This document shows positions 8,385-17,409 of a stretch of DNA of 47,895 nt, one piece after another (position 1 is the stretch's first letter; each line of letters begins with the position of its first letter). The position numbers and the translations under genes were made by a program. The notes below the pieces were generated by a model, which did not search any database, was not told the DNA's origin, and worked only from the letters and a program-made list of their open reading frames with translations. The DNA comes from Deltaproteobacteria bacterium (GTDB lineage Bacteria; Desulfobacterota; Desulfarculia; Adiutricales; JAFDHD01): the NCBI GenBank assembly GCA_019308995.1, contig JAFDHD010000049.1, forward strand, positions 1-47,895, written 5' to 3'.

Positions 8385-9017
8385 ATGCATAAGAACCTAT
8401 TTTGGAAGCTGTGCGTTCTTCTGGTTTGTCTTTTCATCTTTCTCGGCGGCTGTACCCGCCGCCCTCTTAGAAGCAATTCTGACTACATCGCCCTGGAAAG
8501 CAAGATCGAGCGGGTGGAAAAGACCGCCACCCAGGAGATCAGAGAGCTCCAGAGAGAAATCAACTTGCAGCAGGAGGGATTGAACAGGTTGAAACAGGTC
8601 AGAGTCCAGCCCGCGCCCGCCTCAACCCCATCGCCCGCGAAAAAAATGGAAGAGCTTTACCCCGAGGGGCGATCCCGATACCTCAACAAGGATTATGTCG
8701 GGGCGGCTGAAACCTTTCGCTACCTGGTCCAGAATTATCCCGACCACAAACTCACCCCCAACGCCCTCTACTGGCTCGGAGAATGTTACTACACCCAGAA
8801 ACAGTACGACCAGGCCATCGCCAGGTTTGAGAGGGTCATAAGGGATTTCCCCCGCTCACCCAAGGCCCCGGCGGCTCTGCTTAAAATCGCTTACTCCCAC
8901 TCCATGCTCAAACAAGGCAACACGGCCATGACCCACCTCCAAAGTCTCCTCAAGAAGTACCCCAAATCCCGTGAGGCCAAGATGGTCAGACAAGGCAAGA
9001 CTATCTTCAAGCCCTAG
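8385..9017 (+). CDS. YbgF/CpoB-like TPR lipoprotein
   Basis: Predicted outer-envelope lipoprotein of 210 residues resembling the Tol-Pal coordinator YbgF/CpoB, which links peptidoglycan synthesis to outer-membrane constriction in proteobacteria. The signal peptide ends with lipobox LGGC, so the lipidated Cys is residue 23. A coiled coil follows (about 35-75), then three TPR units from about 95 with the family spacing YPEGRSRYLNKDYVGAAETF and similar repeats. I chose ATG 8385 (GAAGGAGA upstream) over a GTG 12 codons earlier. It is 62 bases after secF and far from tol genes, so the Tol-Pal role is inferred from the family only. Confidence 0.85.
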   Translation: MHKNLFWKLCVLLVCLFIFLGGCTRRPLRSNSDYIALESKIERVEKTATQEIRELQREINLQQEGLNRLKQVRVQPAPASTPSPAKKMEELYPEGRSRYLNKDYVGAAETFRYLVQNYPDHKLTPNALYWLGECYYTQKQYDQAIARFERVIRDFPRSPKAPAALLKIAYSHSMLKQGNTAMTHLQSLLKKYPKSREAKMVRQGKTIFKP

Positions 9018-9081
9018 ACCTGAAGGCGCCAAGGCAGTTGGCAAAATAACTTTCCGAAAAATCCTTTTTGAAAAAAGATAC

Positions 9082-9102
9082 GGGCGGGGATAAACCCCGC
9101 CC
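9082..9102. repeat. REP-like G+C hairpin downstream of the secDF operon
   Basis: Perfect inverted repeat GGGCGGGG-ATAAA-CCCCGCCC, followed by a second short pair CCCTAC...GTAGGG reaching about 9126. Similar GGGCGGGG-TTTATC-type palindromes are, from general knowledge, a dispersed intergenic repeat in several deltaproteobacterial genomes. It may end or stabilise the secDF-ybgF transcript. There is no U-tract directly after the stem. Confidence 0.55.
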
Positions 9103-9214
9103 CTACTCTATATCGGTATTGTAGGGCCGAGGGCTCGCAATGACAGAAAGATGAATTTTGTATATATTTAAATGCAACTTAGTATTAATTTCCAGAAAAA
9201 ATGAACCAGGGACG

Positions 9215-10342
9215 CTAGTCATCCTCTGCAGAACTCATCTCGGAGGTCCTGTCGAGGAAGCCTTTAAATTCCATGCTGTAAATATAAAGCATCACCGCGG
9301 CAAAACTTATAATCAAAGGGCCATACAGGAGACCCATTAGGCCAAAATACTTGATCCCGCCTACGATGGCCAGGAAGATGACGAAGGGAGACATCTCGGC
9401 CTGACCTTTCATAAAGTAAGGCCTGAGGAAGTTATCAATGCTCCCGACAAAAAACATGGACCACAGAGCCAGGAATACAGCCTTTATTAATTGCCCCGTT
9501 ACAATCAGGTAGATTGCCGCGGGCACCCAGACCAGGGCCGTGCCCACCAGCGGAATAAAGGAGGCGATCGCCATGACGGTTCCCCAGAAAAGGCCAGGAA
9601 TGCCGACGATGGCCAGCCCAATGCCTCCGGCCAGCCCCTGACAGCAGGCGGTCAGGAAACTCCCCACCAGCACCGATCGCGCCACGCTTCTAATCTTTCC
9701 AAAAATTTGCTCCTCCTGCTCCTCGGGCAGCGGAGAAAGATACTTGATGCGCTCGATGAGCTTCTCCCCATCTTTTATGAAGTAAAAAGCGATGAAAATC
9801 ATGATCACAAAGCTGGTAATCATCCCGGTAAGGTTCCCGAGCAGATCCGCGCCGCGTTTGAGGAGGACCTGGCCCAGGCTCTTGCTGAGTCCCATAAGGC
9901 TGCCTTGTAGGTCCAGCTCGTCAAAATCTATAAAACTCAGGTTCTGCTGCACCCAGGCGATGTAGGCCGCCGCTCTGGGGCTGTCTATGATCTTTTGAAT
10001 ATTCCCCTCGCTGAGCCAGAGAGATATACGGTTAAATGACTCCACCCCTTGCGCCAGCAGGGCTAAAAGGAAAAGCAGCGCCGGAAAAATAATCAGAAAG
10101 GTGATCAGAACGACCACGGTCAAAGCGGACAGGTTTTCTCGACCGCGATACCACCGCACCAGGCGAACCTGCACTGGATGAAAAAGCGAAGCCAGGATGA
10201 TGGCCAGGATGATTGGCTGCGCAAAAGAACGAAGGATCAGGAAGGCTAGAAGCAAAGAAAAAACCAGCAGGAGCAGCATGAAAGGAAGGTAACCTTTCCT
10301 TAAGGAAAGTGAACGCTCTAGTGAACTCTGTTCCTCGATCAT
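9215..10342 (-). CDS. AI-2E family transporter (PerM/UPF0118)
   Basis: Polytopic inner-membrane protein of 375 residues from the AI-2 exporter superfamily, whose members export autoinducer-2 or act as Na+/H+ antiporters; the substrate here cannot be read from sequence. The family pattern is clear: paired N-terminal helices (about 17-50), a hydrophilic middle with TPR-like helices, and the C-terminal block with GIPGLFWGTVMAIASFIPLVG near 248-268 and FVIFLAIVGGIKYFGLMGLL near 322. The start at 10342 is supported by GGAAGGGA. It is monocistronic and divergent from the MFS gene. Confidence 0.9.
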   Translation of the reverse strand: MIEEQSSLERSLSLRKGYLPFMLLLLVFSLLLAFLILRSFAQPIILAIILASLFHPVQVRLVRWYRGRENLSALTVVVLITFLIIFPALLFLLALLAQGVESFNRISLWLSEGNIQKIIDSPRAAAYIAWVQQNLSFIDFDELDLQGSLMGLSKSLGQVLLKRGADLLGNLTGMITSFVIMIFIAFYFIKDGEKLIERIKYLSPLPEEQEEQIFGKIRSVARSVLVGSFLTACCQGLAGGIGLAIVGIPGLFWGTVMAIASFIPLVGTALVWVPAAIYLIVTGQLIKAVFLALWSMFFVGSIDNFLRPYFMKGQAEMSPFVIFLAIVGGIKYFGLMGLLYGPLIISFAAVMLYIYSMEFKGFLDRTSEMSSAEDD

Positions 10343-10688
10343 CTATTCATTCCCTTCCGGATTCTGCTCACAAAACACGACCACTCAGGACCGATCCCCC
10401 GGTGATTTTGAAATGAATCCGATCAAAACCTTTGGCAGTTTAATTGTTCAACCATAACGCCCTTAGTTTACTATAATGCCCGGACATTGGCAAACTGACC
10501 AGGGCCCGGGGCTGGCTGTTTTTTCTAGAGAGGACTCTGGAGGCGCAGGTTGATTCGGGTTCAGCCGCTGTTTAATCCGTTTTCTTCCTGCTTGACAGCC
10601 AGTGGCCTATCTCCTATTCTTCTTGGACTACGGCTTAAGGTGAAAACCGGAAAGGCCGAGAAACATCCTATTTTAAAGACCGTGGATC
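10343..10688. other. divergent intergenic region between permease and MFS genes
   Basis: 346 bases without a credible gene. It must hold the start signals of both divergent transporters. The clearest is the plus-strand promoter at 10592-10620. A perfect TATAAT also occurs at 10472-10477 on the plus strand, but without a properly spaced -35 box. Confidence 0.5.
10592..10620 (+). promoter_or_regulatory. sigma-70-type promoter of the MFS transporter gene
   Basis: Consensus -35 TTGACA (10592-10597), a 17-bp spacer and TATTCT (10615-10620, four of six -10 matches). Transcription would begin near 10627, about 60 bases before the MFS start codon. Confidence 0.65.
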
Positions 10689-11837
10689 ATGACCGTAAAA
10701 CCAGCCGATAACCATGACAAGATGTTTCGATTCTTACTTGTCCTCACCGTAGCTTCAACCGCGGGCTTGTTAGGCTGGAGGACGCTTCTCAACAATTTCG
10801 CCGTTGAGGTGCTCGGGATCGAAGGCTATCAGATCGGCATCCTGCAAGGGCTTCGAGAAATCCCGGGCTTCCTGACTCTACTGGTCATATACATATTGCT
10901 CTTAATCAGAGAGGTCAAAATGGCCTCTCTGTCTATCGTCATCTTTGGAATCGGTATAGGAATTACCGGCGTGATGCCGAACTTTTTCGGCATTCTCACC
11001 ACCACCCTGATCATGTCGTTTGGTTTTCATTTCTACGCCGCTTTAGGCCAGTCTTTGGGATTACAGTATTACGACCAGGATGCCGCGCCCGTCGTCTTTG
11101 GCAAACTTAGAGGTTACGCGGCCGCCGGTAGTATCGCCATGGCCATTGTCATTTATTTTCTCTCAAAACGTCTGGGCTTCTCCGCGATGTTTGCCTTAAT
11201 AGGATTCTGTATTTCAGCGGCCGGACTCTGGTGTCTCATGCAGGACCCCACCGATAAGGACCTCGTGCCTCAGCATAAAAAGATGATTTTCAGGACAAAA
11301 TACTGGCTGTTTTATGCCTTGACTTTCATGTCCGGGGCCAGGCGGCAGATCTTTGTTGCCTTCGCCGTATTCTTGCTCGTGCAAAAATTTCATTACACCG
11401 TGTCGCAGATAAGCCTGCTGTTTATCGTTACGAATGTGATAACCTTTTTTTCGAGTCCATTAATTGGTAAGGCTGTCGTCAGGTTTGGAGAAAGGAAAGT
11501 TTTATCCGTTGAATATGGCAGCCTCATTCTGATCTTCTTTGTTTACGCCGTTACGGACAGTAAACTGATAATCGGGATCACGTATGTCCTGGACCATCTC
11601 TTTTTTAACTTCTCAATCGCCATTAATACCTTTTTCCAAAAAATAGCTCACCCGGCTGACATTGGATCAAGCATGGCCGTTGGATTCACCATTAACCATA
11701 TCGCCGCGGTTGTGCTCCCCGTTGTCGGCGGACTCCTGTGGATGGTTGATTACAAGATCACCTTTTTCGGCGGTATGGCCTTGGCCTTTATTTCCCTGAT
11801 CTTAGTCCAGCTGATCAACCGGCAGACCGAATCATAG
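10689..11837 (+). CDS. major facilitator superfamily transporter
   Basis: Inner-membrane protein of 382 residues with about 12 predicted helices, typical of MFS permeases. The N-terminal half carries GWRTLLNNFAVEVLGIEGYQ and a GLREIPGF segment in the first loop; helices alternate with short charged loops such as KRLGF. There is a longer hydrophilic loop after helix 6 (DPTDKDLVPQHKKM, about residues 188-201), as expected at the MFS midpoint. I cannot assign a substrate. kdsB follows 83 bases downstream on the same strand. Confidence 0.85.
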   Translation: MTVKPADNHDKMFRFLLVLTVASTAGLLGWRTLLNNFAVEVLGIEGYQIGILQGLREIPGFLTLLVIYILLLIREVKMASLSIVIFGIGIGITGVMPNFFGILTTTLIMSFGFHFYAALGQSLGLQYYDQDAAPVVFGKLRGYAAAGSIAMAIVIYFLSKRLGFSAMFALIGFCISAAGLWCLMQDPTDKDLVPQHKKMIFRTKYWLFYALTFMSGARRQIFVAFAVFLLVQKFHYTVSQISLLFIVTNVITFFSSPLIGKAVVRFGERKVLSVEYGSLILIFFVYAVTDSKLIIGITYVLDHLFFNFSIAINTFFQKIAHPADIGSSMAVGFTINHIAAVVLPVVGGLLWMVDYKITFFGGMALAFISLILVQLINRQTES

Positions 11838-11920
11838 GTTTGTCATCTCTGGGCGGGCATGTTATGCTTGAGTTTGAAAAAATAAAACTGTAGGCGTTTT
11901 CAACAAAGTGAAGATAAAAA

Positions 11921-12655
11921 GTGAAGGTTTACGCCATAATCCCGGCCCGATATGGTTCAAGGCGGTTTGAAGGCAAGCCGCTGGCCATGATCGCAGGCAA
12001 ACCAATGATCCAGCATGTATTCGAACGGGCCGCAGCCGGGGCTGGCGTGGATCGGGTTGTGGTCGCCACCGATGACGAACGAATCAGGACGGCGGTCGAG
12101 GATTTTGGAGGAGAGGCGGTCATGACCCGCACCGACCACTTATCAGGCACCGATCGGCTGGCCGAGGCCGTTGATATCCTAAAGGCAGCCCCTGATGACA
12201 TCGTCGTCAACATCCAAGGGGATCAGCCTGCCTTTCACCCCCGGCTGATCAGGGATATCATCCAGCCGCTTGAGGATGACCCCGCCCTGCCCATGACCAC
12301 CTTAGCCACGCCCCTGACCGATCCTTCGGAAGCCAATGACCCTAATATCGTCAAGGTGGTCTTCGATTATAACCACCAGGCCCTCTATTTTTCCCGGGCG
12401 CCGATCCCCTGGCCGCGAGATGGCGGCCAAACGGCTTTTTACAGACACATCGGAGTTTATGGCTACCGGGTCAAATTCCTGCGCCGTTTCGTAAAGCTAG
12501 CTCACGGCCGGCTGGAGGCTCTGGAAAGGCTGGAGCAGCTTCGCGCCCTGGAGAACGACTGCGCCATCAAAGTCATTCTGACGGACCTTGTTTCCCCTGA
12601 TGTGGACGTGCCTTCTGATATCGCTCGTGTAGAGGAATTTTTAAGATGCGAATAA
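11921..12655 (+). CDS. kdsB: 3-deoxy-manno-octulosonate cytidylyltransferase KdsB
   Basis: Activates Kdo with CTP to CMP-Kdo for lipopolysaccharide inner-core assembly, so the organism should make Kdo-containing LPS. The 244-residue protein has the nucleotide-binding start IIPARYGSRRFEGKPL, VVATDDERI, the substrate loop RTDHLSGTDRLAEAV near residue 70, and NIQGDQPAF near residue 98 (many relatives have GDEP). HIGVYGYR near 173 is also a family hallmark. Translation starts with GTG 11921 with a weak ribosome site. The stop overlaps the next gene by ten bases. Confidence 0.95.
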   Translation: MKVYAIIPARYGSRRFEGKPLAMIAGKPMIQHVFERAAAGAGVDRVVVATDDERIRTAVEDFGGEAVMTRTDHLSGTDRLAEAVDILKAAPDDIVVNIQGDQPAFHPRLIRDIIQPLEDDPALPMTTLATPLTDPSEANDPNIVKVVFDYNHQALYFSRAPIPWPRDGGQTAFYRHIGVYGYRVKFLRRFVKLAHGRLEALERLEQLRALENDCAIKVILTDLVSPDVDVPSDIARVEEFLRCE

Positions 12656-13482
12656 ACAAAAACCGACTGCGGCTGGCAGAGCTGGCGGTCCTGTGGCTGA
12701 TCATGACGCTGATCAGCTCGCCTGCTTACCCCCTGGAAAAATTAAACCGGATAATTACGCCTCAAGATGAATTAGGCAAATTTCTGCCTGAATTTCAAGT
12801 TTATTCCGGTTATCATTATTTTTCCAAGAGAAATTATAATTATAAATTCAACGCCATTGCCAAAACCGATCCGGAAAGCGGGGAGGTTGAGTTTGAGTTC
12901 ATTTCTTATATTTATGAGCTTCGGGCCACAATGGACCAGGCTTTACGGATAAAAGAATGTGTCTTCACGGCCAAGGATAAAGACGCCATCAAAAGGCTTA
13001 AGCATGATAAACGTGTATCCAGGCTCGTGACGGAATCAAAGGATCAGATGCGCATTGAATTTTTTCTGGAAGGGGAAAAGGTCAAAGAAAAAGAGGTTGG
13101 CTACGATTATCTCACTTTAGACCTTGCCATGGCTCATATAACGGCTCAGGCTTTGCTGCTGAAAGGGATCAAGGAGTTCAACTGTGACGTCATCCTCGAG
13201 GACAAGGCCTGGAAGTTAAACGTGGATTTTAAGCTGATCAGAACGCGTAACGTTCAGGAGCTGGCCCCACAGTATGACTACCCTGAAAAACTCAAAGAGC
13301 GGTGGAAATCGAAAGAGGAATACCTTGTTTATGAGGTCAGGGTTACAGGGGCAATTGGATTTTTTTACAGGCATAAATACTACCTGGTATTCACGGCCGA
13401 AAAGCCGTATCACTTTGTCGCCTACTGGGGCGGTGATCCTAATTGGGTGGAATTTTTTTTCGTGGATAAAAAAACGCAGTAG
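12646..13482 (+). CDS. exported protein of unknown function, coupled to kdsB
   Basis: A 278-residue protein with an N-terminal hydrophobic stretch (about residues 10-28, ending SSPAYP) that looks like a signal peptide or anchor. The rest is soluble, mixed alpha/beta and rich in Lys/Glu/aromatics, with a run of beta-like segments at the C-terminus (YLVYEVRVTGAIGFFYRHKY). I do not recognise the family. The start codon lies inside the 3' end of kdsB (10-base overlap), which suggests translational coupling and a possible envelope-related role; that link is inference from position only. Confidence 0.75.
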   Translation: MRINKNRLRLAELAVLWLIMTLISSPAYPLEKLNRIITPQDELGKFLPEFQVYSGYHYFSKRNYNYKFNAIAKTDPESGEVEFEFISYIYELRATMDQALRIKECVFTAKDKDAIKRLKHDKRVSRLVTESKDQMRIEFFLEGEKVKEKEVGYDYLTLDLAMAHITAQALLLKGIKEFNCDVILEDKAWKLNVDFKLIRTRNVQELAPQYDYPEKLKERWKSKEEYLVYEVRVTGAIGFFYRHKYYLVFTAEKPYHFVAYWGGDPNWVEFFFVDKKTQ

Positions 13483-13536
13483 CTGCGTCTTGAGCGTAAC
13501 TTTCTGACAAAAAGCTTAGTCGTGAAACCTTCCCCT

Positions 13537-13565
13537 GGCTGCGGCTGCTTGTAAAGGCCGCAGCC
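13537..13565 (+). terminator. intrinsic-type terminator after kdsB operon
   Basis: Perfect 9-bp stem GGCTGCGGC / GCCGCAGCC with an 11-base loop, followed by ATTATTTT. It lies between two convergent transcription units (the kdsB operon and metG) and best fits termination of the plus-strand operon. Confidence 0.65.
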
Positions 13566-13596
13566 ATTATTTTCATCCAGAGTCAGGACTATTTTT

Positions 13597-15522
13597 CTAT
13601 GAAACTTTACTGCCTGGCTCAACCGGGCGGCTGAAGTTGACCAGGACCAACCCTTCTCCGTCTTCTGCGGCCAGGAGCATCCCTTCAGATACTATGCCCA
13701 TCAACTTGGTCGGGGCAAGGTTGGCCACCACCAAAACCTGCTGGCCGACCAGGTCTTCAGGGGCAAAGTCTTCAGCGATCCCAGCCACGATGGTTTTTTC
13801 CCGGCCCAGGTTCACGGTCAGTTTAAGCAGCTTCTTGGAGTTGGGAATTGTTTCAGCGGCCGTAACCTGAGCGACACGTAAGTCGAGCTTCTTAAACTCC
13901 TCAAAAGAGATGACCCCCATTTCGTCTGCCTCCTTCTTCTCCGCTGTTTTGGCTTTGGTCTTGGTTTTGGCCTTCTTTCCGGCCAGGGCCCCGCCCAGCT
14001 CAACGCGGGGAAAGAGAGCCTCGCCCTGCCGCACCGGCGCCTTCGGTTTAAGGGCCTGCTCGATCTTGACCGGATCGAAGGTAAGCAGGTCGTGAGGCAG
14101 ACCTACCTGGTGACGCATCCTGGCCGCCATTGCTGGCATGATCGGGTAGATCATTCCAGCCACCAGGCCCAGGGCCGCGAGGATTTCATAAAGCACCTCC
14201 TCAAGCTTCCCTTTTTGAGAGGGTTCCTTGGCCAGGGCCCAGGGCGCTTGTTGATCAATGAACTTGTTGGCCCGGTTGATAAAGCTCCACGCAGCCACCA
14301 GGGCCTTGTGAAAGGCCATCTCCTCAAAGGCCCGGGTATACTCCTCTATGACCTTGAGTCCGGCGGCGCGCATCTCGCCCCCTTCTTTACGGAGGCGCGA
14401 GGCCTCTGGAATCAAGCCCTGGTTGAATTTCCGGACCATGGTCAGGCTTCGCTGGCAGAGATTGCCCAGGTCATTGGCCAGGTCGGCGTTGATCCGCGCC
14501 ACCAGAGCCTCTTCAGAAAAGTTCGAATCAAGGCCAAAGACCATCTCTCTGAGGAGAAAGTAGCGAAGGGCGTCCAGGCCGTATACATCCTTCATGGCCA
14601 GGGCCTCGACCACATTACCCACCGACTTGGACATCTTGCTCTGACCGATCTTCCAATAGCCATGAACATTGAGATGCTGATAGAGAGGGATTCCGGCGCT
14701 TTTGAGCATGATCGGCCAGAAGATGGCGTGAGGCTTGAGGATGTCCTTGGCGATGAGGAGGTGGGCCGCCGGCCAGAAACGCTTATACAGATTGCCTTCC
14801 GGATAGCCCAGCGCGGAGACATAGTTGATTAAAGCGTCAAACCAGACATAGGTCACGTAACGCTCGTCGAAAGGCAGGGTGATGCCCCAGTTCAGGCGAG
14901 ATTTTGGCCGGGAGATACAGAGGTCTTCCAGCGGTTCTTTCAGAAAGGAAAGGACCTCGTTGCGGTAGCGCTCCGGCCGGATAAAGCCAGGGTGCGTCTT
15001 GATATGGTCAATGAGCCAGTCCTGGTATTTACTCATGGCAAAAAAGTAGTTCTCTTCCTCGATAAAGGTCGGCGGTTCAAGATGATCAGGGCAGAGACCG
15101 TCAACCAGCTCCTTTTCTGTGTAAAAACGCTCGCACCCGTAACAGTAGTAACCGCCGTACTTCCCAAAGTAGATGTCACCGGCGTCATTGACGCGGTTGA
15201 GAATTTCATGAACGACCTTGATATGTCTCTCCTGAGTCGTCCGGATGAAGTCGTCATTCGAGATGTCCAGTTCAGGCCAGATCTCCTCGAAAAGCGCGGC
15301 AATCCCGTCCACGAACTGCTGGGGTGACACCCCCTTTTCCTGCGCTGCCTGGAGGATTTTGTCTCCGTGCTCGTCAGTCCCGGTCAGGAAATAGGTTTCA
15401 TAGCCCATGATCTCATGGAATCGTTTGAGCGCGTCGGCCACGATAGTCGTATAGGCATGCCCCAGATGGGGCCTGTCATTGACATAGTAAATCGGTGTGG
15501 TCACGTAGTATCTGGGCTTCAT
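13597..15522 (-). CDS. metG: methionyl-tRNA synthetase MetG with C-terminal tRNA-binding domain
   Basis: Charges initiator and elongator tRNA-Met. The 641-residue enzyme has the class I signatures HLGH (19-22) and KMSKS (296-300), a CP insertion with zinc-type cysteines (YCYGCERFY and CPDH near 125-145), and an anticodon-binding helical domain. After a Lys/Ala-rich linker (about 510-530) comes a C-terminal EMAP/Trbp111-like OB domain (FEEFKKLDLRVAQVTAAE onward) used for dimerisation and tRNA binding. The start has GGAG upstream and it follows ricT after 17 bases. Confidence 0.97.
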   Translation of the reverse strand: MKPRYYVTTPIYYVNDRPHLGHAYTTIVADALKRFHEIMGYETYFLTGTDEHGDKILQAAQEKGVSPQQFVDGIAALFEEIWPELDISNDDFIRTTQERHIKVVHEILNRVNDAGDIYFGKYGGYYCYGCERFYTEKELVDGLCPDHLEPPTFIEEENYFFAMSKYQDWLIDHIKTHPGFIRPERYRNEVLSFLKEPLEDLCISRPKSRLNWGITLPFDERYVTYVWFDALINYVSALGYPEGNLYKRFWPAAHLLIAKDILKPHAIFWPIMLKSAGIPLYQHLNVHGYWKIGQSKMSKSVGNVVEALAMKDVYGLDALRYFLLREMVFGLDSNFSEEALVARINADLANDLGNLCQRSLTMVRKFNQGLIPEASRLRKEGGEMRAAGLKVIEEYTRAFEEMAFHKALVAAWSFINRANKFIDQQAPWALAKEPSQKGKLEEVLYEILAALGLVAGMIYPIMPAMAARMRHQVGLPHDLLTFDPVKIEQALKPKAPVRQGEALFPRVELGGALAGKKAKTKTKAKTAEKKEADEMGVISFEEFKKLDLRVAQVTAAETIPNSKKLLKLTVNLGREKTIVAGIAEDFAPEDLVGQQVLVVANLAPTKLMGIVSEGMLLAAEDGEGLVLVNFSRPVEPGSKVS

Positions 15523-15539
15523 GTTTTAAGCTCCGGCAA

Positions 15540-16364
15540 TTATATTGATGAAGGTTCGTTCTCACCCGGTTTGGCAGGGATAATATCCTCAGGCCCAATC
15601 TCAATCTCACCGCCTTCCGACAGGAGGACAATCGAGGTGCGGGCCATGATATTCTGCCGGATGACCTTACCCGGCCCGGACTTGGTCATAACGCGCTTGC
15701 CTACTTTGGCCAGGCCTTTCTTCTGTTCCATGTAGGTCGGGAACTCGTAATTTAAGCAGCACATCAGCCGGCCGCACAGCCCGGAAATCTTGGCGGGGTT
15801 CAGGGAGAGGTTCTGCTCCTTGGCCATCCTGACGGAAACCGGATCGAAGGAACTCAAAAAGGTGGCGCAGCAAAGTTCGCGGCCGCAGCAGCCCACACCG
15901 CCGATCATTTTGGCCTCATGGCGCACTCCGATCTGACGCATCTCAATGCGGGTTCGGAATCTGGCCACCAGGTCCTTGACCAGTTCACGGAAATCAACAC
16001 GCCCGTCGGCCGTGTAGTAAAAGATAATCTTGGAGCCATCGAACAGGACTTCGGTAGTGACCAGCTTCATTTCCATGTTCCGGGCCTTGATGCGCTCAAG
16101 GCAGAAATCAAAAGCGACCCCTTCAAGTTCTATATTTTTTTTATGCTGCGAAAGGTCTTCTTTATTGGCCATGCGGAAGACCTTCTTTAAGTCGCGGTGA
16201 ATTTCCGGGTTCTGGGTCCAGGGAGGAGTCACGATTTCGCCCAGGCCGACCCCCTGCTCCGTCTTGACGATGATCCGGTCTCCCTTATGAAGAACAAAGT
16301 GGCCGGTCGCGAAGAAATAAATCGGCCCGTTCCGGCGAAAGCGGATGCCGACGACCTTGTTCAT
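15540..16364 (-). CDS. ricT: PSP1 domain protein RicT/YaaT
   Basis: PSP1-family protein of 274 residues. In Bacillus the RicT/YaaT homologue joins an Fe-S-containing complex affecting RNase Y activity and phosphorelay. In proteobacteria the role is less clear. The PSP1 signature occupies roughly residues 30-190 and includes the cysteine clusters CCGRELCC near 155 and CGRLMCC near 187, which are the probable cluster ligands. The start ATG touches the holB stop (TAG-ATG) with GGGAGG inside holB, so the two are translationally coupled. The holB-ricT-metG order is widely conserved. Confidence 0.92.
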   Translation of the reverse strand: MNKVVGIRFRRNGPIYFFATGHFVLHKGDRIIVKTEQGVGLGEIVTPPWTQNPEIHRDLKKVFRMANKEDLSQHKKNIELEGVAFDFCLERIKARNMEMKLVTTEVLFDGSKIIFYYTADGRVDFRELVKDLVARFRTRIEMRQIGVRHEAKMIGGVGCCGRELCCATFLSSFDPVSVRMAKEQNLSLNPAKISGLCGRLMCCLNYEFPTYMEQKKGLAKVGKRVMTKSGPGKVIRQNIMARTSIVLLSEGGEIEIGPEDIIPAKPGENEPSSI

Positions 16365-17360
16365 CTATACCTCCCGAGACTCATTCAGGTTTAGGAGCAA
16401 GTTTTCCATGACCAGGTCCGGCCGGGCCATCCTGTCCAGAGCCTCCTCGGCCTGATCAATCTTCTCGAGCGCGGTTAAAAAGGCCGTCGGCCCCCGGCCC
16501 GCCCTGAAGGTGTCAAGCTCATCCAGAAGATCGGAGTTTACCACATGGCGACCGCTACCCTGGCTGGCCAGAATCATCAAATCGCGGTACCAGAACCTGA
16601 GAAAATCAAAGAGCATGGTCCGCTCGTCCTCGGCCTTGGCCAGATCATCAGCCCACTTAAGGGCGGCCAAGGGGCGGCCGGGCTCAAGCTGCTCTAACTT
16701 TTCAAGCGTGTTCCGCCGCTTTTCAAAGATCGCTTCAGGCTCAAGGTCCTTCACACGGCCAAGACACCCCCCGGAAAAAGAGGCCAGCAGACGGGCTTCG
16801 GCCCCGGTCAGCCCTCGTTTACGTTCGAGCCAATCCTCAACCAGGCCGCGAGACAGAGGGGCCAGGCCGAGGCGCAAACAGCGGGAGACCACGGTGGGCA
16901 ACAGGTCCCCCTCCTCCGGCGCCGTTAAAATAATCAAACTGACCGGAGGCGGTTCCTCCAGGGTCTTGAGCAGGGCGTTGGCCGAGGCCTCGTGCATCTT
17001 CTGGGCCTCCCGAATCAGAAAAACCTTGGTCCGGCCTTCAAAAGGCCGAAAAGAGACCTGGGTCCTGAGCTCCCGGATGCGAACAATCTTGATGACCTGG
17101 GTCCGACCCTCCGGCTCGATTTCAACCACATCCGGGTGAACGCCTCGCCCGATCTTATCGCAGGCCGAGCAGACTCCGCAAGCTTCCCCAGACTCCGGCC
17201 GCTCGCAGTTAACCGCCTGAGCCAGGGCCAGGGCGAAGGTGTGCTTGCCCACACCGGTCGGGCCGGTGATGAGCAGGGCGTGAGGCAGCCGCTCCCGAAC
17301 CAGCATGGCTCGAATCATCTTCAAGGGCCGTTCATGCCCGATCAGTTGCTCAAAACCCAT
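16365..17360 (-). CDS. holB: DNA polymerase III delta' subunit HolB
   Basis: Clamp-loader subunit of 331 residues. It shows the AAA+ start FEQLIGHERPLKMI, P-loop GPTGVGKHT near residues 34-42, a zinc-type Cys cluster with CGVCSAC (about 60-66), and the SRC region (VVSRCLRL near 160) that supplies the arginine to neighbouring subunits. The C-terminal collar domain is less conserved, as usual. GGTGG lies five bases before the ATG. It leads the holB-ricT-metG run; tmk, often upstream, is not here. Confidence 0.93.
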   Translation of the reverse strand: MGFEQLIGHERPLKMIRAMLVRERLPHALLITGPTGVGKHTFALALAQAVNCERPESGEACGVCSACDKIGRGVHPDVVEIEPEGRTQVIKIVRIRELRTQVSFRPFEGRTKVFLIREAQKMHEASANALLKTLEEPPPVSLIILTAPEEGDLLPTVVSRCLRLGLAPLSRGLVEDWLERKRGLTGAEARLLASFSGGCLGRVKDLEPEAIFEKRRNTLEKLEQLEPGRPLAALKWADDLAKAEDERTMLFDFLRFWYRDLMILASQGSGRHVVNSDLLDELDTFRAGRGPTAFLTALEKIDQAEEALDRMARPDLVMENLLLNLNESREV

Positions 17361-17409
17361 TATACCACCCGCGGCTTAAAGGAGATTAGCGGAAATTTCT
17401 CCCAGCGTC

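Noticed and set aside
10472-10477. perfect TATAAT in the AI-2E/MFS intergenic region
   Set aside because: No -35 box at an acceptable distance; the promoter at 10592-10620 fits the MFS gene better.
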